Source: an uncultured beta proteobacterium
GTDB lineage: Bacteria; Pseudomonadota; Gammaproteobacteria; Burkholderiales; SG8-39
Direction of reading: 5' to 3'
Assembly (NCBI GenBank): GCA_902826155.1
Contig: CADEDU010000069.1
Location: 19,797 to 38,789, forward strand
DNA: 18,993 nt
The stretch's first letter is position 1; each line of letters opens with the position of its first letter. This document shows, in pieces, positions 8,282 to 15,611 of this stretch. The notes beneath the pieces are model-generated. The model saw nothing but the letters and a program-made list of their open reading frames with translations. It did not search any database and was not told the DNA's origin. Made by a program: the position numbers and the translations under genes.

Positions 8282-8285
8282 GGAG
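8282..8285 (+). promoter_or_regulatory. Shine-Dalgarno that fixes the GTG start of the large lipoprotein gene
   Basis: GGAG within GGGAGAGGAAAGTG stands six bases before GTG 8292. Starting there gives a short basic n-region, a hydrophobic core and a perfect lipobox LVSC. The upstream ATG 8214 lacks a comparable site and would add 26 residues before the signal peptide. Confidence 0.7.
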
Positions 8286-8291
8286 AGGAAA

Positions 8292-11200
8292 GTGCAGCGG
8301 ACCAAAGCAGGAGGCCGCCGTCCGAGCCGGATGGTGGTGGCGATCGTCGCGACGATCTTTCTCGTTTCGTGTGGCGGGGGAGAGCAGGGCACAGAGCCCC
8401 TCACCCAATCCGCCACGGCATCGCGCAAGCAGACGCTCGCGATCAATCCCGATGCCTGGGTAACGGTGCCGGCGCAGGCCGATCCGCTGCTGCAAGGACT
8501 GTCGATCCCGGCCGATGCGCCGACCCGGGGCATGTGGTCGTCGGTGAAGAGCTGGCCGCTCAATGCGCTGCATGCCGCGGTGCTGCCCAACGGCAAGGTC
8601 CTGACCTTCGGCACCACGCTGGATGGCAACTCGCAGAACGGCCGCTATCTCGATGTGTGGGACCCGACCGTGGGCTTCACCAGCGCCGGCCACAGGACCA
8701 CCTTCCGCGCCACGCAGCAAGACAGTTTCTGCGCCGCCGCGACCTACCTGCCCGATGGCCGGCTGATGATCTCCGGCGGCAACGGCGCGGTGACCAGCAC
8801 GATGTACGCGCCCGCCAGCGACAGCGTGACGACCGACGGCGCCAATCTCGCCGATCAGCGCTGGTACGGAACGATGATCACCTTGTCCGATGGCCGGCCG
8901 CTGATGCTGGGTGGCATGGCCCCGTACTCCGAGGGCATGCAGAACAACCCCGATACCGCGATTGCCCAGGGCCTGCCGTCGATGACGCCCGAGGTGTACG
9001 AGAACGGTGCCTGGCGCTCGTTGCCCGGCGGCTACAGTCGCGATGCGTTCGGGCCGGACTATCTGCGCACGAGCTATCCACGCGCGTGGGTTGCGCCCGA
9101 TGGCAGGGTCTTCGGTATCTCGGCCGAGCGCATGTGGGTGCTCGATCCTGCGGGCAACGGCAGCATCACCACGGTGGGCGCTTTCAAGACCGCCCCCAGC
9201 GCTACCACCCGGCCCAACGTCGGCGCCACCAACAGCGCGGTGATGTTTGCGCCGGGCCGCATCCTGGTGGTGGGCGGCAACGGATCGTTCAACGCCGACG
9301 CGCTGCCGGCAAGCAATGCGGCGACGCTCGTCGACATCAATAGCGGCGTGCCCGGCCTGAACGAGCAGCCAGCGATGACCCACGCGCGGCGCTATCCGAA
9401 CACCATCGTCCTTCCCGACGGCACCGTGCTGGTCACCGGCGGCTCCACCTACGGCAACAACAATGGTGCGAACGCCGTGTACGCCGCCGAGATGTGGAAT
9501 CCAGCCACTGGCGCCTGGACCGTCGGCGCGAACGCGGCGATCTACCGCGGCTACCACTCGTTCACCGTGCTGCTGCCTAACGGTACGGTGCTGTCAACCG
9601 GTGGGGGCACGCCGGGCCCGGTTACCAACCTCAATGCCGAGGTGTACTACCCGCCGCAACTGTTCCGCACGGTGAGCGGCACTGCGCAACTCGCGCCGCG
9701 ACCGATGATGACGGCGATCAGCGGTCTGTCGTACGCAAGCGGTGCCCCGTTGCAGATTGACATGGCCGATGCGGGCGCCGTTGCACAACTGGTGCTGATC
9801 GGCGTGGGCAACGGCACGCACTCGTTCAATCCAGGTCAGCGTCGGGTGCCGCTCACGTTCACGCAGGAATCGATCCGTCTCACCACGACGCTGCCCGATG
9901 CGAACACGGCACCGCCCGGTTACTACCAGCTGATCGCGATCGACGCCGCCGGCGTGCCATCGCGTGGTGTGATCGTCGCCGTGGGGGCCGGAGTGAGCGC
10001 ACCGCCGGTGACGACCACGCCGTACGATCCTCCCGAGATCAACGCGCCGATCAACGCGCCGATCCTGGTTGCCGGCGGCACCGCGAGCTACACCGTGAGC
10101 GCCGCCAGCGGGACGACCTATAGCTGGGATTTCGGTGACGGCAGCGCGCCCAGCGCTTTCAGCGCCAATCCGGCGGTGACGCATCAGTTCGCGCAGGCCG
10201 GTCTGTACACGGTGACGCTGACCGCACGCGCCGCCGACGGCAGCCTGGCGCGCCGCACGTTCGTGCAGGCAGTCTCGGCGCCTGCGACCGCACGCGCCCC
10301 AACTGCATCAAGTGCTGTGGCCTTGGAGACTCGTGCCGGCGCCTCGGCGCGGCTGTGGGTGGTCAATCCCGACACCGACACGGTTGCGGTGATCGACACC
10401 GCCACCAACACACGCGTGGCGGAGATTGCGGTGGGCAAGTCACCTCGCAGCGTGGCCATTGCACCTGATGGCAGAGCGTGGGTGACCAACAAGGGCGCGG
10501 CGACCATCAGCGTCATCAACGCCGGCACCCTCACGGTGGTGCAGACGTTCACGCTCGCGCGCGCCTCGCAGCCGCACGGACTGGCGTTCGTGCCGGGAGG
10601 CAGCAGTGCGTTCGTCGTGCTGGAGGCCACCGGTGAGTTGTTGAAACTCTCGTCGACCTCCGGTGCGCAGCAGGGCGTGCTGCCGGTCGGACTCAATCCG
10701 CGCCACGTATCGATCAGCGCCGACGGGGCGACCGTGCTCGTGTCGCGCTTCATCACGCCGCCACTGCCCGGTGAAAGCACGGTGGCGATCGATACCAGCG
10801 CGGGCGGTGGCGAGGTGATCGCGGTCGATGCGGCGGCGATGACCGTGCGCAAAGTGATCGTCCTGGCGCACAGCGACAAGGCCGACAGCGAGATCCAGGG
10901 CAGCGGCGTGCCGAACTACCTGGCCGCGGCGGTCATCTCGCCCGACGGGGCCAGCGCCTGGGTGCCCTCCAAACAGGACAACGTCAAGCGCGGAGCCCTG
11001 CGAGATGGCCGCAATCTCGATTTCCAGAACACGGTGCGCGCGATCAGCTCGCGCATCGAGATGACCGGCTTGACCGAGGAGCTCGCGCGTCGCGTCGATC
11101 ACGACAATTCGAGCGTCGGCAGTGCGGCCGCTTTCCATCCGAGCGGCGCCTATCTGTTCGTCGCTCTCGAGACCAGTCGTCAGGTGGCGGTGGTCGACGC

Positions 11201-12887
11201 GCGCAACGGCGTGGAGCTGTTCAAGCTCGACGTCGGCCGTGCCCCGCAAGGCCTCGCCACTTCAGCCGATGGCCGCACGCTGTACGTTCAGAACTTCATG
11301 GACCGCAGCGTGAGCGTCATCGATCTTGCGCCGCTGGTCGAAAACGGCGAGCTTCGCGCTGTCAGTGGCGCGCCGATCACCACCGTGGGCATCGAGAAGC
11401 TCACCGCGCAGGTGCTGCTCGGCAAGCGGCTGTTCTACGACGCACGCGATCCACGTCTGGCGCGCGACAGCTACATGAGCTGCGCGAGCTGCCATAACGA
11501 CGGTGGCCACGACGGGCGCGTGTGGGACCTCACTGGCGTGGGCGAAGGTCTGCGCAACACGATCGCGCTGCGCGGTCGCGCCAGCATGGGCCAAGGTCTG
11601 CTCCACTGGAGCGCGAATTTCGACGAGCTGCAGGACTTCGAAAAGCAGATCCGCGATCTCGCCGGCGGTACCGGCCTGATGTCCGACGCTGCGTACAACA
11701 CCGGCACACGCAATCAGCCGTTGGGCACCGCCAAGGCCGGCGTGAGCTCCGACCTGGATGCGCTGGCCGCCTACGTGGCCTCGCTCGATGCCTTCGATGC
11801 GAGCCCGTCTCGCCCGTCGGCAACCACGTTGAGCGCTGCAGCCACTGCTGGCAAGACCGTTTTCCAGAACGCCAACTGCGCCAGCTGCCACGGTGGAACC
11901 GCTTTCACCACGAGCTCGCTCAGTTTGAATCTGCGGAACATCGGCACGATCAAACCCAGCAGCGGCACGCGCCTTGGTGGCACCCTCACCGGCATCGACG
12001 TGCCCACGCTGCGGGATGTGTGGGCAACGGCACCATACCTGCACGACGGAAGCGCCGCGACGCTCGCCGCGGCGGTTCAGGCGCATGCCGGCAACGCCGT
12101 GGCCGGAACCGATCTGTCCAACCTCGTCACGTATCTGCAGCAGATCGGTGGCGAGGAGCCCGGACCGGTGACCAACGCGGCCCCGACGGTGAGCATTACA
12201 GCTCCAGCGGCGGGTGCGACGATCGCAGTCGGCCAGGCGCTCACCATCGCCGCGAACGCCGCCGACGGCGACGGCAGCATCGCGCGCGTGGATTTCTACG
12301 TCGGCGCGACGCTCATCGGCAGCGACACCACCGCGCCCTACTCGGTCAGCTGGACGCCCGGCGTGGCCGGCACGTACAGCCTCAGCGCGCGTGCCATCGA
12401 CAACTCCGGCGCGACCACTACCAGCGCGATCGTCACGGTCACCGCCTCGGCCATTGCCACCGGAACGGGTCTGTCCGGCAGCTACTACGCCACCAACAAT
12501 CTCTCCGGATCGGTCGTGCTGAGTCGTACCGAGGCGGTGAACTTCAACTGGGGCTCGGGCTCACCGGGTAGCGGTGTGCCATCGAACAATTTTTCAGCGC
12601 GCTGGACCGGCTTCGTCGAAGCGCCTTCGACCGGCAACTATGTGTTCCAGACCAACTCCGACGATGGCGTACGCGTCTGGATCAACGGCACGCGCGTCAT
12701 CAACAACTGGACCGCGCATGCGGCGACGCTCAACAATAGTCCGAGCATCTCACTGACGGCCGGCCAGCGCGTGTCGGTGACGATCGAGTACCAGGAGTTC
12801 ACCGGCAGTGCGGTGATGCAGTTCCGTTGGCGTGTGCCGGGAAGCTCGAGCTTCGTGGCCGTGCCGGCGTCGCGGCTGTACCGGTAG
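8292..12887 (+). CDS. multidomain lipoprotein: copper-radical oxidase, PKD, YVTN propeller, di-haem peroxidase-like, Ig-like, PA14
   Basis: 1531 residues from GTG 8292. A basic n-region, a hydrophobic core and LVSC give a lipoprotein signal with Cys27 lipidated; Gly follows, so outer-membrane sorting is likely. Residues about 60-455 are a kelch-like propeller and 468-564 the C-terminal domain of the galactose/glyoxal oxidase family. The copper-radical site is complete: Cys147 (DSFCAA) and Tyr192 (RWYGTM) for the thioether cofactor, Tyr421-His422 (RGYHSF) and His510 (GTHSFNPGQRR). These align with C228, Y272, Y495, H496 and H581 of Fusarium galactose oxidase at similar spacing. Then come PKD (592-662, YSWDFGDG), YVTN repeats (684-1014), a di-haem peroxidase/MauG-like module (1031-1286; CASCH at 1064-1068 and 1196-1200, VPTLRDVWATAPYLHDG), an Ig-like domain (1296-1386) and PA14 (1391-1530, NSDDGVRVWINGTRV). 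Substrate unknown; the frame is uninterrupted. A SCO copper-chaperone gene begins 10 bases downstream. Confidence 0.93.
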   Translation: MQRTKAGGRRPSRMVVAIVATIFLVSCGGGEQGTEPLTQSATASRKQTLAINPDAWVTVPAQADPLLQGLSIPADAPTRGMWSSVKSWPLNALHAAVLPNGKVLTFGTTLDGNSQNGRYLDVWDPTVGFTSAGHRTTFRATQQDSFCAAATYLPDGRLMISGGNGAVTSTMYAPASDSVTTDGANLADQRWYGTMITLSDGRPLMLGGMAPYSEGMQNNPDTAIAQGLPSMTPEVYENGAWRSLPGGYSRDAFGPDYLRTSYPRAWVAPDGRVFGISAERMWVLDPAGNGSITTVGAFKTAPSATTRPNVGATNSAVMFAPGRILVVGGNGSFNADALPASNAATLVDINSGVPGLNEQPAMTHARRYPNTIVLPDGTVLVTGGSTYGNNNGANAVYAAEMWNPATGAWTVGANAAIYRGYHSFTVLLPNGTVLSTGGGTPGPVTNLNAEVYYPPQLFRTVSGTAQLAPRPMMTAISGLSYASGAPLQIDMADAGAVAQLVLIGVGNGTHSFNPGQRRVPLTFTQESIRLTTTLPDANTAPPGYYQLIAIDAAGVPSRGVIVAVGAGVSAPPVTTTPYDPPEINAPINAPILVAGGTASYTVSAASGTTYSWDFGDGSAPSAFSANPAVTHQFAQAGLYTVTLTARAADGSLARRTFVQAVSAPATARAPTASSAVALETRAGASARLWVVNPDTDTVAVIDTATNTRVAEIAVGKSPRSVAIAPDGRAWVTNKGAATISVINAGTLTVVQTFTLARASQPHGLAFVPGGSSAFVVLEATGELLKLSSTSGAQQGVLPVGLNPRHVSISADGATVLVSRFITPPLPGESTVAIDTSAGGGEVIAVDAAAMTVRKVIVLAHSDKADSEIQGSGVPNYLAAAVISPDGASAWVPSKQDNVKRGALRDGRNLDFQNTVRAISSRIEMTGLTEELARRVDHDNSSVGSAAAFHPSGAYLFVALETSRQVAVVDARNGVELFKLDVGRAPQGLATSADGRTLYVQNFMDRSVSVIDLAPLVENGELRAVSGAPITTVGIEKLTAQVLLGKRLFYDARDPRLARDSYMSCASCHNDGGHDGRVWDLTGVGEGLRNTIALRGRASMGQGLLHWSANFDELQDFEKQIRDLAGGTGLMSDAAYNTGTRNQPLGTAKAGVSSDLDALAAYVASLDAFDASPSRPSATTLSAAATAGKTVFQNANCASCHGGTAFTTSSLSLNLRNIGTIKPSSGTRLGGTLTGIDVPTLRDVWATAPYLHDGSAATLAAAVQAHAGNAVAGTDLSNLVTYLQQIGGEEPGPVTNAAPTVSITAPAAGATIAVGQALTIAANAADGDGSIARVDFYVGATLIGSDTTAPYSVSWTPGVAGTYSLSARAIDNSGATTTSAIVTVTASAIATGTGLSGSYYATNNLSGSVVLSRTEAVNFNWGSGSPGSGVPSNNFSARWTGFVEAPSTGNYVFQTNSDDGVRVWINGTRVINNWTAHAATLNNSPSISLTAGQRVSVTIEYQEFTGSAVMQFRWRVPGSSSFVAVPASRLYR

Positions 12888-12897
12888 AGCTTTGCTC

Positions 12898-13563
12898 ATG
12901 CGCTCTGGCTCGGTCACGCCTCCGTCCAGGCGATCCGCAGCGGCCGCGGTAGCTCCGGAGGTTGCCCGCGGCGCTGTGATCGATCTCGGTCGGCGCGCAT
13001 GCCTGTTCGCGCTCGCGGCCAGCTGCGTGTCGGGTCTGGCATCGGCCAACGGACGCGATTCAAGCGCTTTCGCGACGAACTTCGACGGGATGTCGCTGGT
13101 CGACCAGGAGGGCCGACCATTCGCGTTCCGTGTGGTCGCGGGGCAGGTGTTGCTGGTGAATTTCGTGTTCACCGGTTGCTCGACGGTCTGTCCGGTGCAG
13201 ACGCGGGTGCTGGCTGAAGTGCTTCGTGGACAGGCCGCGAGCGGCGCGGGCGCGAAGCTGCGCTTCGTGTCGTTCTCGCTCGATCCGGTGAATGACACGC
13301 CGGCGGTGCTCAAGGCCTATGCGCAGAGCATGGGCGTGGACCCGGCGCGCTGGAGCTTCGTCACCGGCCGCCCCGAGGACATCGATCGGATCAGCGAACG
13401 CCTGCGCCTGTTTCGACCAGGCGAGCTCACCAAGCGTCCGGACGATCACGCCACGACGCTGTGGCTGGTCGATGCGCGCGGCCGACTGATGCTGCGCCTC
13501 AACGGCAATCCACCCGACGCGGCGCGCCTGACGCGCGAGCTGACTGCGCTGCGCTCGCTCTGA
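12898..13563 (+). CDS. SCO1/SenC-family copper chaperone
   Basis: 221 residues if started at ATG 12898, ten bases after the large lipoprotein gene, which implies co-transcription. The start is uncertain: GTG 12976 is in frame, with GGAGG fourteen bases upstream. SCO proteins are thioredoxin-fold, membrane- or periplasm-located copper carriers that load cuproenzymes such as cytochrome oxidase CuA. The copper site is intact: Cys94 and Cys98 in FTGCSTVCPVQT, and His184 in DDHATTLWLVD. The secretion signal is unusual, with a long n-region, then GRRACLFALAASC and an ASA-like cleavage zone; it may be Tat-like or lipoprotein-like. No cytochrome oxidase gene is near, so the neighbouring copper-radical oxidase is the natural client. 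That link is an inference from position and chemistry. Confidence 0.9.
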   Translation: MRSGSVTPPSRRSAAAAVAPEVARGAVIDLGRRACLFALAASCVSGLASANGRDSSAFATNFDGMSLVDQEGRPFAFRVVAGQVLLVNFVFTGCSTVCPVQTRVLAEVLRGQAASGAGAKLRFVSFSLDPVNDTPAVLKAYAQSMGVDPARWSFVTGRPEDIDRISERLRLFRPGELTKRPDDHATTLWLVDARGRLMLRLNGNPPDAARLTRELTALRSL

Positions 13564-13578
13564 TAGCGCCGTTCAGGC

Positions 13579-14538
13579 TTATGAAGGTTTCGGGGCTGCA
13601 CGCCGATTTACGAGGTACACCCCGAGCAGGATCAGCACACCGCCTGCGATGTGGTGGCGCAGGATCGGTTCATCGAGCAGCAGCCATGCCAGCAGCGCGT
13701 TGTAGGGCGGAATCAGATAGAGCACCACCGCCGTGCGGGTTGGTCCGACCGTGCGGATCAGCCATGAGTAAGTGGTGTACGCACCGAACCCTGCCACGAT
13801 GCCAAGGATCAGAACCGCTGCGAGCGCTCGCCATGAAATCTCCGGGGGGCCGACCCAGATCGCTTCGATCGACGCGAGCGGCAGCATGATGACGACGCCG
13901 CTCAGGATGATGCTGGTCAGCCGCAGATTGTCCTCGAGCGCGCTCGCTCGATAGCGCAATCCCACCGAGTACAGCGCCCACGCGGCTGCGGCGAGCACGA
14001 TCCACAGATCGCCATGCGTCCATTCGATCTGCTGCAGTGCGCGCCACTCGCCTTTGAGCACGATCGCGCCCACGCCGGCCATGGCGAGTGCGATGCCACC
14101 GATCTGTCGCGCAGCAACGCGCTCGCGATAGGCGAGCGCCGCGAGCAGTGCGACGAACACCGGCGAGAGCGAATAGATCAGACCGATGTTCGCCGTCGAT
14201 GTGGTGCGCGCGCCGTAATACACGCTCACCCCGCTGATCCAGATGCCCAACAGCGCGAGCACGAAGCAACCGCGAAGTTCCGCGCGAATGACTGAGCGCC
14301 TGCGCCACAGAGCGAGGCCGAACAACGCGACGAACAGGATCGCCGCAATGAGCCAACGGCCCAGCGTCAGCGCGTGCGGGGCGAGGAAATCGGCGGCCCA
14401 GCGTGCGACCAGATGATTGGCCGACCACAAGGCGGGCGATCCCAGCAGCATTGCCAGGACCAGTGGTGCAGAGGCTCGTGGCGGCAAATTTCGACGGCGG
14501 AAGGGAAATACGATTCGGATGCGGTCAGACTGTAGCAA
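13579..14538 (-). CDS. EamA/DMT-family membrane transporter
   Basis: 319 residues. About ten hydrophobic segments are seen, in two halves with the EamA pattern. The first half begins LAMLLGSPALWSANHLVAR and includes YYGARTTSTANIGLIYSLSPVFVALLAAL. The second half starts near HGDLWIVLAAAAWALYSVGLRYRA and ends YLIPPYNALLAWLLLDEPI...GGVLILLGVYLVNRR. Such proteins sit in the inner membrane and mostly export amino acids or other small metabolites; the substrate is unknown. The first codon is TTG (14536-14538) with no clear Shine-Dalgarno, so the true start is uncertain. The gene converges on the SCO gene with 15 bases between stops, which leaves little room for a terminator. Tandem hairpin repeats lie just upstream. 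Confidence 0.9.
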   Translation of the reverse strand: MLQSDRIRIVFPFRRRNLPPRASAPLVLAMLLGSPALWSANHLVARWAADFLAPHALTLGRWLIAAILFVALFGLALWRRRSVIRAELRGCFVLALLGIWISGVSVYYGARTTSTANIGLIYSLSPVFVALLAALAYRERVAARQIGGIALAMAGVGAIVLKGEWRALQQIEWTHGDLWIVLAAAAWALYSVGLRYRASALEDNLRLTSIILSGVVIMLPLASIEAIWVGPPEISWRALAAVLILGIVAGFGAYTTYSWLIRTVGPTRTAVVLYLIPPYNALLAWLLLDEPILRHHIAGGVLILLGVYLVNRRAAPKPS

Positions 14539-14547
14539 GCATCCGTT

Positions 14548-14628
14548 CGGCGAGATGGGGTCGCCGCAACAGCCCGGCGAGATGGGGTCGCCGCAACAGC
14601 CCGGCGAGCTGCGGTCGCCGCAACAGCC
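14548..14628. repeat. three 27-bp tandem repeats, each with a hairpin
   Basis: Units at 14548-14574, 14575-14601 and 14602-14628 share the pattern CGGCGAGATGGGGTCGCCGCAACAGCC. Units one and two are identical; the third has GCTGCGG in place of GATGGGG. Each unit holds an inverted repeat GGCGA-7 nt-TCGCC whose stem is kept in all copies while the loop changes in the third. The array begins 10 bases upstream of the annotated transporter start and 86 bases downstream of the H1-like gene, both on the minus strand. It could act in RNA or as a protein-binding array. Confidence 0.85.
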
Positions 14629-14713
14629 GACGCCCGCGCGTGAGCACCTGCATGCTCCCGCGGCGGACGCCGGAACAACGTGCCACCTAACGGTGATTCC
14701 GTTTCAGGCGCAC

Positions 14714-15052
14714 TTAGACCTTCTTCGCTGCGCGTCTGACCGTCTTCTTGGCCGCGCGTCTGACGGTCTTCTTTGCCGAGCGCTTGACTGCGGTCTTCTT
14801 GGTTGCGCGCTTCACGGCGGTCTTGGCTCGGGCGCTTGCCGCCTTCTTCGCGACTTTCTTGACGGACTTCTTGGCGGCCTTCTTGGCGGCGGTCTTGGCT
14901 TTGGCTGCCGCCTCGGTCGTGGTGGACCCGCGCTGGATGTCCATGCGATGCGCGCGTGCGTACTGCTGAATGTCCTTGAACTTGCCGGACTTGTCGCGCA
15001 CCGCATAGAGCTTCTTGCCGCCACGGCTGTACATCACCGTTCTTCTTGCCAT
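14714..15052 (-). CDS. histone H1-like, lysine/alanine-rich DNA-binding protein
   Basis: 112 residues from ATG 15050-15052, with AGGAG six bases upstream. The N-terminal 40 residues (MARRTVMYSRGGKKLYAVRD...) form a small ordered segment. The rest is a low-complexity basic tail built of AAKK, VKKVAKK and AKKTVRRA units, ending in two near-identical KKTVRRAA blocks. Such tails resemble eukaryotic histone H1 and bacterial H1-like proteins (chlamydial Hc1, Bordetella BpH1, Pseudomonas AlgP), which bind DNA without sequence preference. A nucleoid role is inferred from composition; the N-terminal segment is not one I can assign to a known fold. The tail is coded by imperfect tandem DNA repeats, so its length is likely to vary between strains. 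The gene appears to stand alone. Confidence 0.8.
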   Translation of the reverse strand: MARRTVMYSRGGKKLYAVRDKSGKFKDIQQYARAHRMDIQRGSTTTEAAAKAKTAAKKAAKKSVKKVAKKAASARAKTAVKRATKKTAVKRSAKKTVRRAAKKTVRRAAKKV

Positions 15053-15611
15053 TGCTTTCTCCTATTTCCAACTGCATACAGGGACACAAAGGACGCGGCA
15101 ACTCGCATGCGCGACATGCCGTGTCAACGCACCAACTCGCAATCGGAGCTACGCGGCAGGGGCCGCGCGGATCAGCTCGCGAGCACTGCAACGCCGAGCC
15201 GCATGCGCACTGTGTGCATACGCCTCGGCACGTGGTGGCATTCGGCGTGGTGCCGAGTGCAGCCAACGTTCGGGTCGAACGGAAGTAGGACTGACGGTTG
15301 CTGACGATCCTGCGCGCGGCGCAAGCAGGACAGCGTTGTCGATGTGAGCAGTCTTGTCGCCGGATGGCGAGGCCGCGTACGTTGCGACGAGCGGAGTGTC
15401 GTTACGAATCTGCGCGCGGTCGGGAGCGGGCATGCAAGACACGGTGGGCGTCGGGATGCGCGGCGCTGAGTGTTGACGCTGCGCGAGCGCATATTGCTGC
15501 GTGACTGACCGACCGTGATTTCGTCGTGGAAACGGCGCGCAGTGTAGCGATGCACGTGCGCAGCGGCAAGCCGAGCGTGTCGCGGCGCAGGCAACAGCGT
15601 TGACCTCGCGT
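15053..15611. other. 559-bp gap without a supportable gene
   Basis: Several frames stay open here on both strands, but they are Arg/Ala/Pro-rich products of high GC with no recognisable motif or good ribosome binding site. Apart from the weak promoter of the H1-like gene at the left edge and a TTGACA on the minus strand (15122-15127), I see no RNA gene, terminator or clear repeat. Confidence 0.5.
15073..15101 (-). promoter_or_regulatory. possible sigma-70 promoter of the H1-like gene
   Basis: On the minus strand TTGCCG (15096-15101), a 17-base spacer and TATGCA (15073-15078) resemble -35 and -10 boxes, ending about 20 bases before the start codon. The short leader that results would still contain the ribosome binding site. 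The match is modest: four of six bases in one box and three of six in the other. Confidence 0.3.

Larger units (their letters stand above)
7982..8291. other. leader region before the large oxidase-peroxidase lipoprotein
   Basis: 310 bases without a supportable gene. An upstream in-frame ATG at 8214 exists, but the better start is GTG 8292. The region should hold the promoter of the large gene. It contains a perfect TTGACA at 8117-8122 without a -10 at the proper spacing, a weak TTGGAC-17-TATGCG pair (8203-8231), and a sigma-54-like match listed separately. I see no terminator with a T-tract behind the racemase-family gene. Confidence 0.4.

Noticed and set aside
8154..9557. 467-residue minus-strand frame inside the oxidase domain
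   Set aside because: His/Arg/Gly-rich composition with no motif; it lies opposite a region with clear copper-site conservation.
8292..12887. Possibility that the large gene is two genes joined by a sequencing error
   Set aside because: There is no stop, frame change or internal ribosome binding site with a second signal peptide between the oxidase and YVTN parts, and the PKD linker runs through smoothly. An assembly error cannot be fully excluded from sequence alone.
14548..14628. CRISPR array
   Set aside because: The 27-bp units abut directly without spacers, and no cas gene is present.
14417..15304. 295-residue plus-strand frame containing the 27-bp repeats as GEMGSPQQP units
   Set aside because: It runs antisense through the H1-like gene and the start of the transporter gene, has no ribosome binding site, and its composition follows GC content.
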